DNA from: Candidatus Tayloriibacteriota bacterium
GTDB taxonomy: Bacteria > Patescibacteriota > Minisyncoccia > Phycocordibacterales > CAIRYW01
Assembly: GCA_028286725.1 (NCBI GenBank)
Contig: JAQBQZ010000007.1
Coordinates: forward strand, 135,262 to 186,706
Direction of reading: 5' to 3'
DNA: 51,445 nt
The notes below the pieces were generated by a model, which made no database searches, was not told the DNA's origin, and saw nothing but the letters and a program-made list of their open reading frames with translations. Shown in pieces: positions 34,817 to 43,284 of the stretch (position 1 is its first letter; every line of letters begins with the position of its first letter). The position numbers and the translations under genes were made by a program.

Positions 34817-34992
34817 TAGAACTTATACACTCATGAAAATAAGGATGAATGCCAAGAGTATTTTCATTCACCCTAAAGGGTTCGCCAAATTTCGTCGTCT
34901 TTTTTCAGCATGATTTTTCAACGTATATTTAATACGTCTGCAAATCCCGCTTCAAAAATACTTAGAAATTTGGCGAATGCGTAAGTTCTATT
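34815..34992. repeat. MITE-like nested inverted-repeat element
   Basis: Outer arms AATAGAACTTA (34815-34825) and TAAGTTCTATT (34982-34992). Inner perfect 12-bp arms TTCGCCAAATTT (34881-34892) and AAATTTGGCGAA (34966-34977). Small hairpins ATGAAAAT/ATTTTCAT and ACGTAT/ATACGT lie inside. Non-coding, 178 bp, no transposase; consistent with a non-autonomous element or a large structured RNA. Confidence 0.6.
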
Positions 34993-34998
34993 AAACAT

Positions 34999-35019
34999 GT
35001 CGCGCCCTTTGGGTGCGAC
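34999..35019 (+). terminator. Weak terminator hairpin
   Basis: GTCGCGCCC, TTT, GGGTGCGAC (one G-T pair), followed only by TCTTTA. Confidence 0.5.
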
Positions 35020-35048
35020 TCTTTATAGTAGTAAAAACGACCTTTTTT

Positions 35049-35057
35049 TGCTATATT
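35049..35057 (+). promoter_or_regulatory. gltX extended -10 promoter
   Basis: TGC-TATATT ends 8 nt before ATG 35065; leaderless or nearly so. Confidence 0.45.
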
Positions 35058-35064
35058 ATCCAAC

Positions 35065-36423
35065 ATGACAGATAAAAATATTAAAGTAAGATTCCCTCCA
35101 TCTCCAACAGGGGAGTGGCATTTTGGTAACATTCGAACCTTTGTTTTTAACTACCTATTTGCCAAGAAAAACGGTGGTGAAATCGTGATGCGATTTGAAG
35201 ACACAGATATCGCACGTAACAAACCAGGATCAGACATTCTTCAACTTGAACTACTAAAAAAGATGGGTATGGATTTTGATGAAGGTCCATATTATCAATC
35301 ACAAAGAAAGGATATTTACAAAAATGAGCTTCAAAGACTAATTGATAATGGTACAGCATACGAAGCCGAAGAAAATCAGGCGGGTACAGGAAAACTCATA
35401 AGAATCAAAAATCCAAAAAAGGATATTGTATGGAATGATTTAATAAAAGGTGAGATAACTATCGCCTCAGATTCATTTAAAGATGAAAAAGGTAATTTTG
35501 ATTTCATTATTGCAAGGTCAATTAATGATCCTCTATATCATTTTACCGTTGTGGTAGATGATTGGCTTATGGGTATCACCCATGTTCTTCGAGGTGAAGA
35601 TCATGTAACCTCGACACCTAGACAAATGGTAATCTTCGAAGCACTAGGGGCCCCTGTGCCATTATTTGGACACCTACCTACCATTTTAAGTAGTGAGAAC
35701 AAAAAGAAGCTAGGAAAACGAAATGGTGCTATACCAGTCCGTGAATACCTCGACCAAACATATCTCCCTGACGCTATCTTAAACATGATCTCGCTTTTAG
35801 GCTGGAATCCAGGAGGTGATCAAGAGATCTTTACAAGAAAAGAGCTCATAGAAAAATTCTCTCTTGAAAAAGTTCAGAAAAGTCCCGCTATTTTTAACGC
35901 AAGTAAACTTGATTGGCTCAACAAAGAGCACATGAAGCTATTGGGGGATGAAGTTTTTGCAAAAGAAATCAAAGATCGACTTTCAAAAAGATTCACCAAT
36001 GAGTCAATTATTGAAAAACTTATTCCTTCTATTAAAGAGAGAATAGTAAAATGGCTTGATATAGACACCATGTTAGAAGCAGGCGAATTTGATTTTGCTT
36101 TCAAATCTCCATCTTTCGACAAGCAGATGCTTATTTGCGATGAAAGAATGCGAAAGGGAACTGAAGTCACAGATGAAACTGTTTCAAATCATCTTAAAAA
36201 CATTGTTACAAAACTAGAAACAATTCCTGAAGAAAAGTTTGATGCCGAGACAGTCAAAACGACTCTCTGGGACTACGCAACAGAAAATGGCCGGGGGATC
36301 GTACTTTGGGCTATGCGTATTGCACTTTCGGGACGGGAAAAGTCACCTGACCCATTTCAAATATCTGCTATAATTGGTAAGACGGAAACTACAGTTCGTC
36401 TCACTAATGCATCAAAACTTTAA
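35065..36423 (+). CDS. gltX: Glutamyl-tRNA synthetase
   Basis: Class I synthetase, 452 aa. Recognised by FPPSPTGEWHFGN at the HIGH position (here HFGN), RFEDTDIAR, LRGEDHVTSTPRQ and the KMSKS-equivalent KKLGKRNGAIPV, where the usual serine is glycine. The C-terminal helical anticodon-binding domain is present. Likely non-discriminating if no GlnRS exists, which the window cannot show. The downstream peptidase gene starts inside its last codons. Confidence 0.94.
   Translation: MTDKNIKVRFPPSPTGEWHFGNIRTFVFNYLFAKKNGGEIVMRFEDTDIARNKPGSDILQLELLKKMGMDFDEGPYYQSQRKDIYKNELQRLIDNGTAYEAEENQAGTGKLIRIKNPKKDIVWNDLIKGEITIASDSFKDEKGNFDFIIARSINDPLYHFTVVVDDWLMGITHVLRGEDHVTSTPRQMVIFEALGAPVPLFGHLPTILSSENKKKLGKRNGAIPVREYLDQTYLPDAILNMISLLGWNPGGDQEIFTRKELIEKFSLEKVQKSPAIFNASKLDWLNKEHMKLLGDEVFAKEIKDRLSKRFTNESIIEKLIPSIKERIVKWLDIDTMLEAGEFDFAFKSPSFDKQMLICDERMRKGTEVTDETVSNHLKNIVTKLETIPEEKFDAETVKTTLWDYATENGRGIVLWAMRIALSGREKSPDPFQISAIIGKTETTVRLTNASKL
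36366..36374 (+). promoter_or_regulatory. Extended -10 inside the gltX 3' end
   Basis: TGC-TATAAT; predicted start about 36381, 26 nt before the M23 peptidase ATG at 36407. Confidence 0.4.
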
Positions 36424-37711
36424 AAAAATTCAAAAAACAATTTTATATACTGTAATCAGTATCTGCAGTTTTGTTTTAATGCCTTTTTTTCAAAATCTTG
36501 CCTACGCAGATCTTGCAACGGATCTCCAAAATAAAATTCAATCAACAAATGATCAGATTCAAAAACTGGAGGATGAGATTAAAATTTACCAATCAAGCTT
36601 GAACCAAACAGCAGGACAAGCAGCGAGTCTCAAAAACGAACTCGATGCTCTCAACACTTCAAAGAAAAAACTAGAAACTGAGCTCAAGCTCACAAATAAG
36701 AATCTAGACAAAACAACTCTCACCATAGGTACAATCGCGAGTCAGATTAAAGATACTGAAAGCCAAATTGACCTCAAAAGGAGGGCTATAATGGCTTCTC
36801 TTAGTGATTTAAGAGATGTCGAAACGGTAAGTCCTGTTGAGCAGTTTCTTGCATCAAACAATCTTACCGAGGTATCAAAATACTTCGTACAAACTGAGAC
36901 AATAAACGGATCAATCAGCGATAATATTGCAGAACTACAGAATCTTGATCAAAAACTAGGTGGTCAAAAATCGGATCAAGAAAGCAAGAAAAATGAATTG
37001 AAGAAGCTTCAATCGGAACTTTCTGGTCAACAAAAAGCTGTTGCAGATACAGCAAGTCAAAAAAATAAACTTCTGACAGATACCAAAAACCAGCAGAGCG
37101 AATATCAAAAAATACTGGACGACAAAGTAAAACAGCGTGCCGCATTCGAAAAAGATCTTTTTGACTTTGAATCCCAGCTCAAAATTGCTATTGATCCATC
37201 CAAACTCCCAAGTAAAAAAACAGGAGTGCTTTCTTGGCCACTCGATAGTATTTCAATTACACAACAATTTGGTAAGACCTCTTCTTCTGGACGATTGTAT
37301 GCATCAGGAACACATAACGGAGTAGACTTCCGAGCAACAGATGGAACAAAAGTCATGGCGGTACTTAATGGTACTGTCACCGCAATTGGAAATACTGACG
37401 CCAAAAAAAGTTGCTACTCTTATGGTAAATGGATACTTATTAAGCATCCAAATGGGCTTTCATCGCTCTATGGACACCTCTCATCAATCAGTGTAAATCC
37501 AGGAGACTCTGTATCAACAGGGCAGATCATCGCATATAGCGGAAGAACAGGGTATGTCACAGGACCACATCTTCACCTCACTGTACTTGCAACAGAGGGT
37601 ATTCAAGTGACACCAATACCTACAGCGACTCCGTGTAATGGTGTGATTATTCCGATTGGAACTCCACAAGCTTTCTTGGACCCACTACTTTATCTGCCTG
37701 CCCTCAACTAA
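36407..37711 (+). CDS. EnvC-like coiled-coil M23 metallopeptidase
   Basis: Secreted peptidoglycan endopeptidase or amidase activator. 434 aa from ATG 36407 (MHQNFKKIQKTILYTV), which gives a signal peptide ending near AYADLA. Long coiled coil (about 35-265, KIQSTNDQIQKLEDEIKIYQ and onward), then a LytM/M23 domain with metal ligands in HNGVDFRA (HxxxD) and PHLHLTV (HxH), and YGHLSSI. The ligands are intact, so it may be active, unlike EnvC itself. Probably works in daughter-cell separation with the ftsW/murG products. It overlaps gltX by 17 nt. Confidence 0.9.
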   Translation: MHQNFKKIQKTILYTVISICSFVLMPFFQNLAYADLATDLQNKIQSTNDQIQKLEDEIKIYQSSLNQTAGQAASLKNELDALNTSKKKLETELKLTNKNLDKTTLTIGTIASQIKDTESQIDLKRRAIMASLSDLRDVETVSPVEQFLASNNLTEVSKYFVQTETINGSISDNIAELQNLDQKLGGQKSDQESKKNELKKLQSELSGQQKAVADTASQKNKLLTDTKNQQSEYQKILDDKVKQRAAFEKDLFDFESQLKIAIDPSKLPSKKTGVLSWPLDSISITQQFGKTSSSGRLYASGTHNGVDFRATDGTKVMAVLNGTVTAIGNTDAKKSCYSYGKWILIKHPNGLSSLYGHLSSISVNPGDSVSTGQIIAYSGRTGYVTGPHLHLTVLATEGIQVTPIPTATPCNGVIIPIGTPQAFLDPLLYLPALN

Positions 37712-37776
37712 TATCATAAGGTAATCAATGTTTGGATCTGAATTTAACATTCAAAGAGAATGATGCGAAATATCTT

Positions 37777-37805
37777 TTGCGTTTAAGAAAAAAATATAAT
37801 ATAAT
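37777..37805 (+). promoter_or_regulatory. Promoter, leaderless or nearly so
   Basis: TTGCGT (37777-37782), 17-nt spacer, TATAAT (37800-37805), ending 8 nt before ATG 37813. Confidence 0.5.
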
Positions 37806-37812
37806 TTTATTC

Positions 37813-38073
37813 ATGTTAAAAAACAATCTTGATGGACGAGGAAGTAAAGGTTTTATCAAATCAATTATCCTTATCATCATCGCTCTTGCATTACTCAAAT
37901 ATTTCTTTGGTATTACACTCAAAGATATTGCAAATAGTCAGGTCGTTCAGGATCTCTGGTCAATCACTGTTTCGTTCTTCAAATCTATCTGGGAAATTAT
38001 TTTACTCCTATTAGATTTTCTTAAAGAACTTATAGGAACTGCAAAAGACTTTATTATAGGCCTAAAGCACTAA
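37813..38073 (+). CDS. Small membrane protein, 86 aa
   Basis: Start at ATG 37813 (MLKNNLDGRG), set by the promoter just upstream; an earlier in-frame TTG would lie before it. Two hydrophobic helices (about 17-37 and 50-80). No motif recognised. Only 7 nt before the nuclease gene, so probably co-transcribed. Confidence 0.5.
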   Translation: MLKNNLDGRGSKGFIKSIILIIIALALLKYFFGITLKDIANSQVVQDLWSITVSFFKSIWEIILLLLDFLKELIGTAKDFIIGLKH

Positions 38074-38080
38074 AAATATA

Positions 38081-38929
38081 ATGAATCCGCCAAAGGACAA
38101 ATATAGCGCCGTTTGGGTGTCTCATTCATCGATGGGAGATTTTTTGAAGTGTCCACGACTGTATTATCTCCACAACATGTACAAGAGTCCTGAAACTCGC
38201 AACAAAATGTCTATCGTTTCTCCTCATATGTCACTCGGTATTGCAGTGCATGAAGTGCTTGAAGGGCTAGGGGATTACAAGGCAGAAGACAGACTCAAAC
38301 GAGATCTGCTCGCGGACTTAGAAACTGCATGGAGCAAGGTCACAGGTATTCGAGGAGGGTTTAAAACACCAGAAGAGGAGGCGGAATTCAAGGCTCGAGG
38401 AATTGCAATGATTCAGAATGTGATTAAGGATCCAAAATTCCTTGGCAATAAAATCATAAAGCTCAAGAGAGAAACGATGAATCCAAACTACCTGATCGAC
38501 GAAGATCAAAATATTATTTTGAATGGGCTTATAGACTGGATCGAATACCTTCCAGAATCTGATTCGCTTCATATTGTAGACTTTAAAACTGGCAAAAGAG
38601 AAGAGTCTGATTCATCACTCCAGCTCCCTATATATTTACTCCTTTGTAATGCATTGCAGAAACGACCTGTCACAAAAGCAAGCTACTGGTATCTCGAGAG
38701 CGACAAAATAGTAGAAAAAGAACTTCCGGATTTGAAACAATCAGAAAAGAATGTGCTTGAAGTTGCGCACAAAGTAGCTGAAGCGCGTGCCAAAAACGAA
38801 TTCAAATGTCCAAATGGAGAAGATGGATGTTTTCAATGTCTTCCATATGAAAAAATACTTCGCAAAGATCCATCGCTCAAATTTGTTGGTATTGGAGGAT
38901 TCAATCAGGATTTGTATGTTCAGATCTAA
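38081..38929 (+). CDS. RecB/Cas4/AddB-type PD-(D/E)XK nuclease with Fe-S cysteines
   Basis: 282 aa DNA nuclease. N-terminal SHSSMGDFLKCPRLYYL is the RecB-family start; active site in GLIDWIEYLP and HIVDFKTGK (D...DxK), then the QLPIYLLLCNAL motif. One cysteine (KCPRLYY) plus a C-terminal trio (CPNGEDGCFQC) is the four-cysteine pattern that holds a 4Fe-4S cluster in AddB and Cas4. There are no cas genes nearby, so a recombination-repair role, perhaps with the PIF1-like helicase downstream, is more likely than CRISPR. Confidence 0.85.
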   Translation: MNPPKDKYSAVWVSHSSMGDFLKCPRLYYLHNMYKSPETRNKMSIVSPHMSLGIAVHEVLEGLGDYKAEDRLKRDLLADLETAWSKVTGIRGGFKTPEEEAEFKARGIAMIQNVIKDPKFLGNKIIKLKRETMNPNYLIDEDQNIILNGLIDWIEYLPESDSLHIVDFKTGKREESDSSLQLPIYLLLCNALQKRPVTKASYWYLESDKIVEKELPDLKQSEKNVLEVAHKVAEARAKNEFKCPNGEDGCFQCLPYEKILRKDPSLKFVGIGGFNQDLYVQI

Positions 38930-39321
38930 ACCAAAAATTGGAAATCAAAACTCAAAAATTGTTTAAAAATCAATTTATTTTTGATTCTTGATTTTTGAGT
39001 TATACTTTTCATCCCTACAATTTTATCTATTCCAATGAGCGAGGAGCGCGTGGGTGAGTACTCTCATACACAGCGTCCGAGTCGAAATTGGACTATAATT
39101 TTTATATCGTTATGCAATTATAGCTGCATCAGTTAACTAAAATGTATACTAATTCTACACTATCTACAAAAATATAAACTATGCAATCTAATATTGCATA
39201 ACAAGAAAAGTTGGTCTATTTTACAATTAAATATACCTATAGATCTTCGTGCTCGGGTAAGCAATATAAGATATAATGTGTCTATGACCAACTTTTTAAT
39301 AGATAAAATTTTCTAGGATAA
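38930..39321 (+). other. 392-nt intergenic region with repeats, hairpins and a promoter
   Basis: Contains the 19-base repeat (38941-38959), whose AACTCAAAAAT pairs with ATTTTTGAGTT (38991-39001). A GC-richer patch follows at about 39035-39090. Then a hairpin TATGCAAT-CTAAT-ATTGCATA (39180-39200), an 11-bp inverted repeat AAAGTTGGTC/GACCAACTTT (about 39207-39217 and 39286-39296), and a -10 box (39272-39277) with a 10-codon frame. No tRNA or known RNA family recognised. Confidence 0.6.
39272..39316 (+). other. -10 box plus 10-codon leader frame before PIF1-like gene
   Basis: TATAAT (39272-39277) ends exactly 7 nt before ATG 39284, which opens MTNFLIDKIF and stops at 39316, 5 nt before the helicase ATG. 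Either a leader peptide or a chance frame in the 5' leader. Confidence 0.3.
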
Positions 39322-40983
39322 ATGACCCAACAAGAAGCACTCGATATTCTAAAAACTGGCGCCAATGCATTTCTCACGGGAGAACCTGGGGCTGGTAAGA
39401 CATATACAATCAATAGCTTTGTTCGATATCTCCGCGAACACTCTGTTGAACCTGCGATCACCGCATCAACAGGTATCGCTGCGACCCATATCCATGGAAT
39501 GACTATTCATTCTTGGGCGGGAATCGGCATCAAAGACACTCTTACGGCGTTTGATCTTGATCATCTTTCTCAAAACAAAACACTCTATACTCGGATTTCA
39601 AAAACAAAAGTTCTCATTATTGATGAAATCTCGATGCTTTCTGCACGAACATTTTCTATGGTGGATATGGTCTGTCGAGTTATAAAGGGATCAAGCGATC
39701 CATTTGGTGGAATTCAGATCATTTGTGTAGGAGACTTTTTTCAGCTTCCTCCGGTCTCTCGAGCGACTAGGGAACAATTCGCATTCGAGTCAATGACATG
39801 GAAAGATTCAAAATTTATCACTTGCTATCTCGACTCACAGCACCGACAAGACGACCGAACATATCTTGGAATCCTTGATGCGATCCGTCGAGACGAATTC
39901 AACGAAGATCATCTCGAAACATTAAGTGACCGACTCATTACTCGTGAGACAATGCCTGAAAATATCACCAAACTTTTTCCGCACAATGTTGATGTCGACA
40001 AAATAAATACTGGAGAGCTCGCAAAGATTGATGCACCTGCACAGACATTCGTCATGACATCAAAAGGACGAGATCTTCTTGTGGCTGCACTCAAAAAAAG
40101 CTGTCTCTCGCCAGAACACCTGATTATCAAACTTGGAGCAACAGTAATGTTCACAAAAAATAATTCTCAGGAGAATTATGTAAACGGAACATTAGCGACT
40201 GTCATAGGATTTGATCCGCTGACCTCAAACCCAATCGTGGAAACTGTCACTGGGCGAAAGATCACAGTGATGCCTATGGAATGGAGTATTGAAGAAGATG
40301 GCAAGATTAAAGCCCAAATCACCCAGCTTCCGCTTCGTCTCGCCTGGGCTATCACAGTCCACAAAAGCCAAGGAATGACCTTAGATAAGGCTATAATGGA
40401 CCTTTCACTCTCATTTGAATACGGACAAGGATATGTGGCTCTGTCGCGTGTTAAAAACCTCTCAGGGCTTCATATATTGGGCTGGAATCAGATAGCATTC
40501 AAGGTGCATCCGACCATTATTGATAAAGACGACTATTTTCGAAGCAACTCACTTGATGCTGAAACGAGATTTGGATCTCTTGAGATAGATGAGTTAGATC
40601 TAATGCACAGGAATTTTATCCTTGCATCAGGCGGCAAACTCGAAAAGAAAGAAGTGGATGCTGCAAATAATAAAGCAATCAAAATATCAACTCACGAAGA
40701 AACTTTAAAATTATTTAAATCCGGAAAATCATTTCGAGAGATTGCGACCATAAGAGGAATGGTGCTCGGCACTATTCTTCAGCATATTGAAGACCTCAAA
40801 GAAGAGCAAAAAATTACATTAGATGAGATTAAAAATGTGTTCGACAAGGAGACGGTTAAGAAATCAAAAGCAATTCACAAAATATTTGATAAATTAGGCA
40901 CAAGTCCGCTCAAACCAGTCTTTGAAAAGCTTGGGGGCAAACAGTCCTATGACGATCTCCGTATCGCTAGGCTTTTATACTAA
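39322..40983 (+). CDS. PIF1-like SF1B DNA helicase
   Basis: 553 aa 5'-3' helicase. Walker A GEPGAGKT (about 20-27), Walker B VLIIDEISML, motif III ICVGDFFQLPPV, and the late motifs AWAITVHKSQGMTLDKAIMDL and GQGYVALSRVKNLSGL. The C-terminal 130 residues hold a helix-turn-helix like that in RecQ tails (TLKLFKSGKSFREIATIRGM), a second DNA contact. Roles in family: G-quadruplex/R-loop clearance and replication restart. Follows a long regulatory gap after the nuclease gene. Confidence 0.9.
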   Translation: MTQQEALDILKTGANAFLTGEPGAGKTYTINSFVRYLREHSVEPAITASTGIAATHIHGMTIHSWAGIGIKDTLTAFDLDHLSQNKTLYTRISKTKVLIIDEISMLSARTFSMVDMVCRVIKGSSDPFGGIQIICVGDFFQLPPVSRATREQFAFESMTWKDSKFITCYLDSQHRQDDRTYLGILDAIRRDEFNEDHLETLSDRLITRETMPENITKLFPHNVDVDKINTGELAKIDAPAQTFVMTSKGRDLLVAALKKSCLSPEHLIIKLGATVMFTKNNSQENYVNGTLATVIGFDPLTSNPIVETVTGRKITVMPMEWSIEEDGKIKAQITQLPLRLAWAITVHKSQGMTLDKAIMDLSLSFEYGQGYVALSRVKNLSGLHILGWNQIAFKVHPTIIDKDDYFRSNSLDAETRFGSLEIDELDLMHRNFILASGGKLEKKEVDAANNKAIKISTHEETLKLFKSGKSFREIATIRGMVLGTILQHIEDLKEEQKITLDEIKNVFDKETVKKSKAIHKIFDKLGTSPLKPVFEKLGGKQSYDDLRIARLLY

Positions 40984-41130
40984 TTTGTGGTAGTGTCACG
41001 ACCAGAATAGGTTGTAATAAGATCGCACACTTTGCGTCTACTAAAAGTATGACCAAGAATTATGCCGTTTTTTCGACATTTTTCTATTGTTTTGTCAAAT
41101 TATTAGAAATTATTATTAACGTAGGTAAAC

Positions 41131-41136
41131 TACAAT
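41131..41136 (+). promoter_or_regulatory. -10 box before surface protein
   Basis: TACAAT, ends 11 nt before ATG 41147; no good -35. Confidence 0.35.
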
Positions 41137-41146
41137 TTAGAAATTT

Positions 41147-43177
41147 ATGAAAAAATATTTAACAACAAGCTTGATTGCATTTTCTCTCTTGCTTGCATCT
41201 GCATCGGCATTTGCAGCTGGTGAAAATCCAACAACAAATGGTGCAACAGGTATCACAGAAACAGATGCAACATTGAATGCAACTAATGGAACATCAGATG
41301 CAATAGGACATTCTTTCTGGGCATCTCTTAATACATTTGATACTTCAAGTCCAACACTTCCTTCTGGCGTATTTTCTACTCCAGACCTTGGACCAGTATC
41401 ATCAAGTACTCCATTTTCAGCACTTCTTTCTACGGTAAGTGGACTTGGACCGATTTCATCAAGTACGACTTATTACTTCGCAGGATGGTCTAACGTTTCT
41501 GGTACATGGTACCCTGGAGCGGTTACATCTTTCGCAACTCTAAGTCCGAACGTTGCAGTCACAGGAGTAACTATGAATGACGCTTCTGCATCAATTGCAG
41601 TAGGTGGCACTCATCAGCTCGTAGCATCAACAACACCTTCAAATGCAACTAACAAAAATGTTACTTGGGTTTCAAGTAATATCGCTGCAGCAACTGTAGA
41701 TTCTACAGGACTTGTAACAGCGGTCGCAGTAGGTACTACAACTATCACAGCAACAACACAAGACGGTGGATTTACAGCAACTTCTGATATCACAGTTACT
41801 GCGGTATCTTCAGGCTCTTCAGCTTGTAATGGAAGCACTTTTGACACATTCAATCTTGGATCAATTAATGGTCAGGGAGGATGGTCATCAACAGGTGGTT
41901 TTGACGAAGGTGTTGTAGACAACACTTACGGATATACTAGTTTCGGATGTAAAGTTTTCCGATTGTCTAACGCTATAACAAGCGATGGATTCGGAAACCA
42001 GACATTTACACCTTCTATTGCTAACGAAGCAGGAGAGACTGGCGCTACAAATGCGGGTCTTTCAGGTGGAACACGACAGAGTCACTTTGAAGCACAGTTT
42101 GATTTTACTTCAGCATCGGCTTTGGTTCAGCCAAACCTTTCTGTAAGTGTATCTCCAGATCGTGGAGATGGTTCACGAATGAGTTACCTCGCATTCAACG
42201 ATACTGTAGGAGGAATTGATGTTGTCTTTTATGATGTTCAGGGTACAACTACTCCTGCAAACTTCGTAGCGACAACAGTTGCAACAGGTCTTTCACGAAC
42301 AGCAGTTCATACAGCAAAGTTCGTTATCGATTATGTTGATGGTCCTTCAAACGATATCGTGAAGATTTATATCGATGGAACTTTGGTTCACACAGGTACA
42401 ACTTGGGAGAACTACTACCGATACGATTCAGAAGCGAGTGCAGAACAGACAACACGAACAACAGATAGTCTTATTTTCCGAGTAAAAAATCCAGCTCAAG
42501 TAGCTAACTCTGGAAAAGGATTCCTCTTTGACAACTTTGAAGCTGCAAATACTGCAATTCAGACAACTCACACACTCACCTATACAGCAGGAGCTCATGG
42601 ATCAATAAATGGAAGTACAACTCAGATGGTTGTAGACGGTGGTAACGGTACATTGGTAGGAGCAATTGCAGAAGCAAACTACAAATTTGTTGGATGGAAC
42701 GACGGTGTTAACACAGCAGAACGAACAGACCTAAATGTAACTACAGACCACAATGTTGTAGCTAACTTCGAAGCACTTCCAAGTGCATCAGGATCAACAG
42801 CAACCCATTCTTATGGAGGTGGAGGATTCTCTTCAGGAACATCAGGGGGACAGGTTTTGGGACTTTCAACTGATGATGATGTAAATGCGGGATGTTTGCC
42901 AGGAGCACTCTTTAGCTCATCAACAGGACGACCATGCATCAACATTTCAACTTCATTCAAGTTTAATGTTGACCTAAAACTTGGAACAACAAGTGAGTTC
43001 GTAGCAGAACTACAAGCAAGACTACGAGCAGAAGGATTCTTCACTTATCCTTCAAACACAGGATACTTTGGACCAATCACTTTCGCAGCAGTTAAAGCAT
43101 ACCAGGCTGCACATCCAGAAATTGGATATGTAACTGGATTTGTAGGACCACTCACAAGAGCAGTTCTCAACAAATAA
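41147..43177 (+). CDS. Secreted Ig-like surface protein with peptidoglycan-binding domain
   Basis: 676 aa. Signal peptide MKKYLTTSLIAFSLLLASASAFA. Then a Thr/Ser-rich N-terminal domain, a BIG2 Ig-like domain (about 140-225, ASIAVGGTHQLVAST and VTAVAVGTTTITA), a lectin/laminin-like beta region (about 230-465), an InlB-type bacterial repeat (about 475-545, GSINGSTTQMV...FVGWNDG), a Gly/Ser linker and a C-terminal PG_binding_1 domain (LKLGTTSEFVAELQARLRAEG). Probably anchored to the wall and facing outward; host or neighbour contact is inference from CPR lifestyle. Confidence 0.8.
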   Translation: MKKYLTTSLIAFSLLLASASAFAAGENPTTNGATGITETDATLNATNGTSDAIGHSFWASLNTFDTSSPTLPSGVFSTPDLGPVSSSTPFSALLSTVSGLGPISSSTTYYFAGWSNVSGTWYPGAVTSFATLSPNVAVTGVTMNDASASIAVGGTHQLVASTTPSNATNKNVTWVSSNIAAATVDSTGLVTAVAVGTTTITATTQDGGFTATSDITVTAVSSGSSACNGSTFDTFNLGSINGQGGWSSTGGFDEGVVDNTYGYTSFGCKVFRLSNAITSDGFGNQTFTPSIANEAGETGATNAGLSGGTRQSHFEAQFDFTSASALVQPNLSVSVSPDRGDGSRMSYLAFNDTVGGIDVVFYDVQGTTTPANFVATTVATGLSRTAVHTAKFVIDYVDGPSNDIVKIYIDGTLVHTGTTWENYYRYDSEASAEQTTRTTDSLIFRVKNPAQVANSGKGFLFDNFEAANTAIQTTHTLTYTAGAHGSINGSTTQMVVDGGNGTLVGAIAEANYKFVGWNDGVNTAERTDLNVTTDHNVVANFEALPSASGSTATHSYGGGGFSSGTSGGQVLGLSTDDDVNAGCLPGALFSSSTGRPCINISTSFKFNVDLKLGTTSEFVAELQARLRAEGFFTYPSNTGYFGPITFAAVKAYQAAHPEIGYVTGFVGPLTRAVLNK

Positions 43178-43194
43178 GCATTATTTGAGAGATT

Positions 43195-43233
43195 TAAATG
43201 CACCGCAACCTTTGGCTGCGGTGCATTTTTTGC
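43195..43233 (+). terminator. Terminator after surface protein
   Basis: AAATGCACCGCA ... TGCGGTGCATTT with inner CC/GG and a T-run. Near-copy of the trpS terminator stem. Confidence 0.85.
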
Positions 43234-43269
43234 TGTCCACTCCAAGTGATATACTATCTTCAATTTGTA

Positions 43270-43278
43270 TGGTATAAT
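43270..43278 (+). promoter_or_regulatory. Extended -10 promoter, leaderless
   Basis: TGG-TATAAT ends exactly 7 nt before ATG 43285. Confidence 0.6.
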
Positions 43279-43284
43279 TCTTTT

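Noticed and set aside
36374-36406. Longer N-terminus for the M23 peptidase
   Set aside because: It would put extra residues before the signal peptide and begin inside the -10 box; ATG 36407 gives a normal signal sequence.
38081-38929. Cas4 and a CRISPR locus
   Set aside because: No repeats of CRISPR type and no other cas genes in the window; AddB/RecB-like repair nuclease is the safer reading.
39035-39100. Possible tRNA or other structured RNA gene in the GC-richer patch
   Set aside because: No acceptor stem pairing, no T-loop consensus and no anticodon arm could be built.
43198-43284. N-terminal extension of the CAP protein
   Set aside because: It would translate through the terminator stem and lies upstream of the leaderless promoter.
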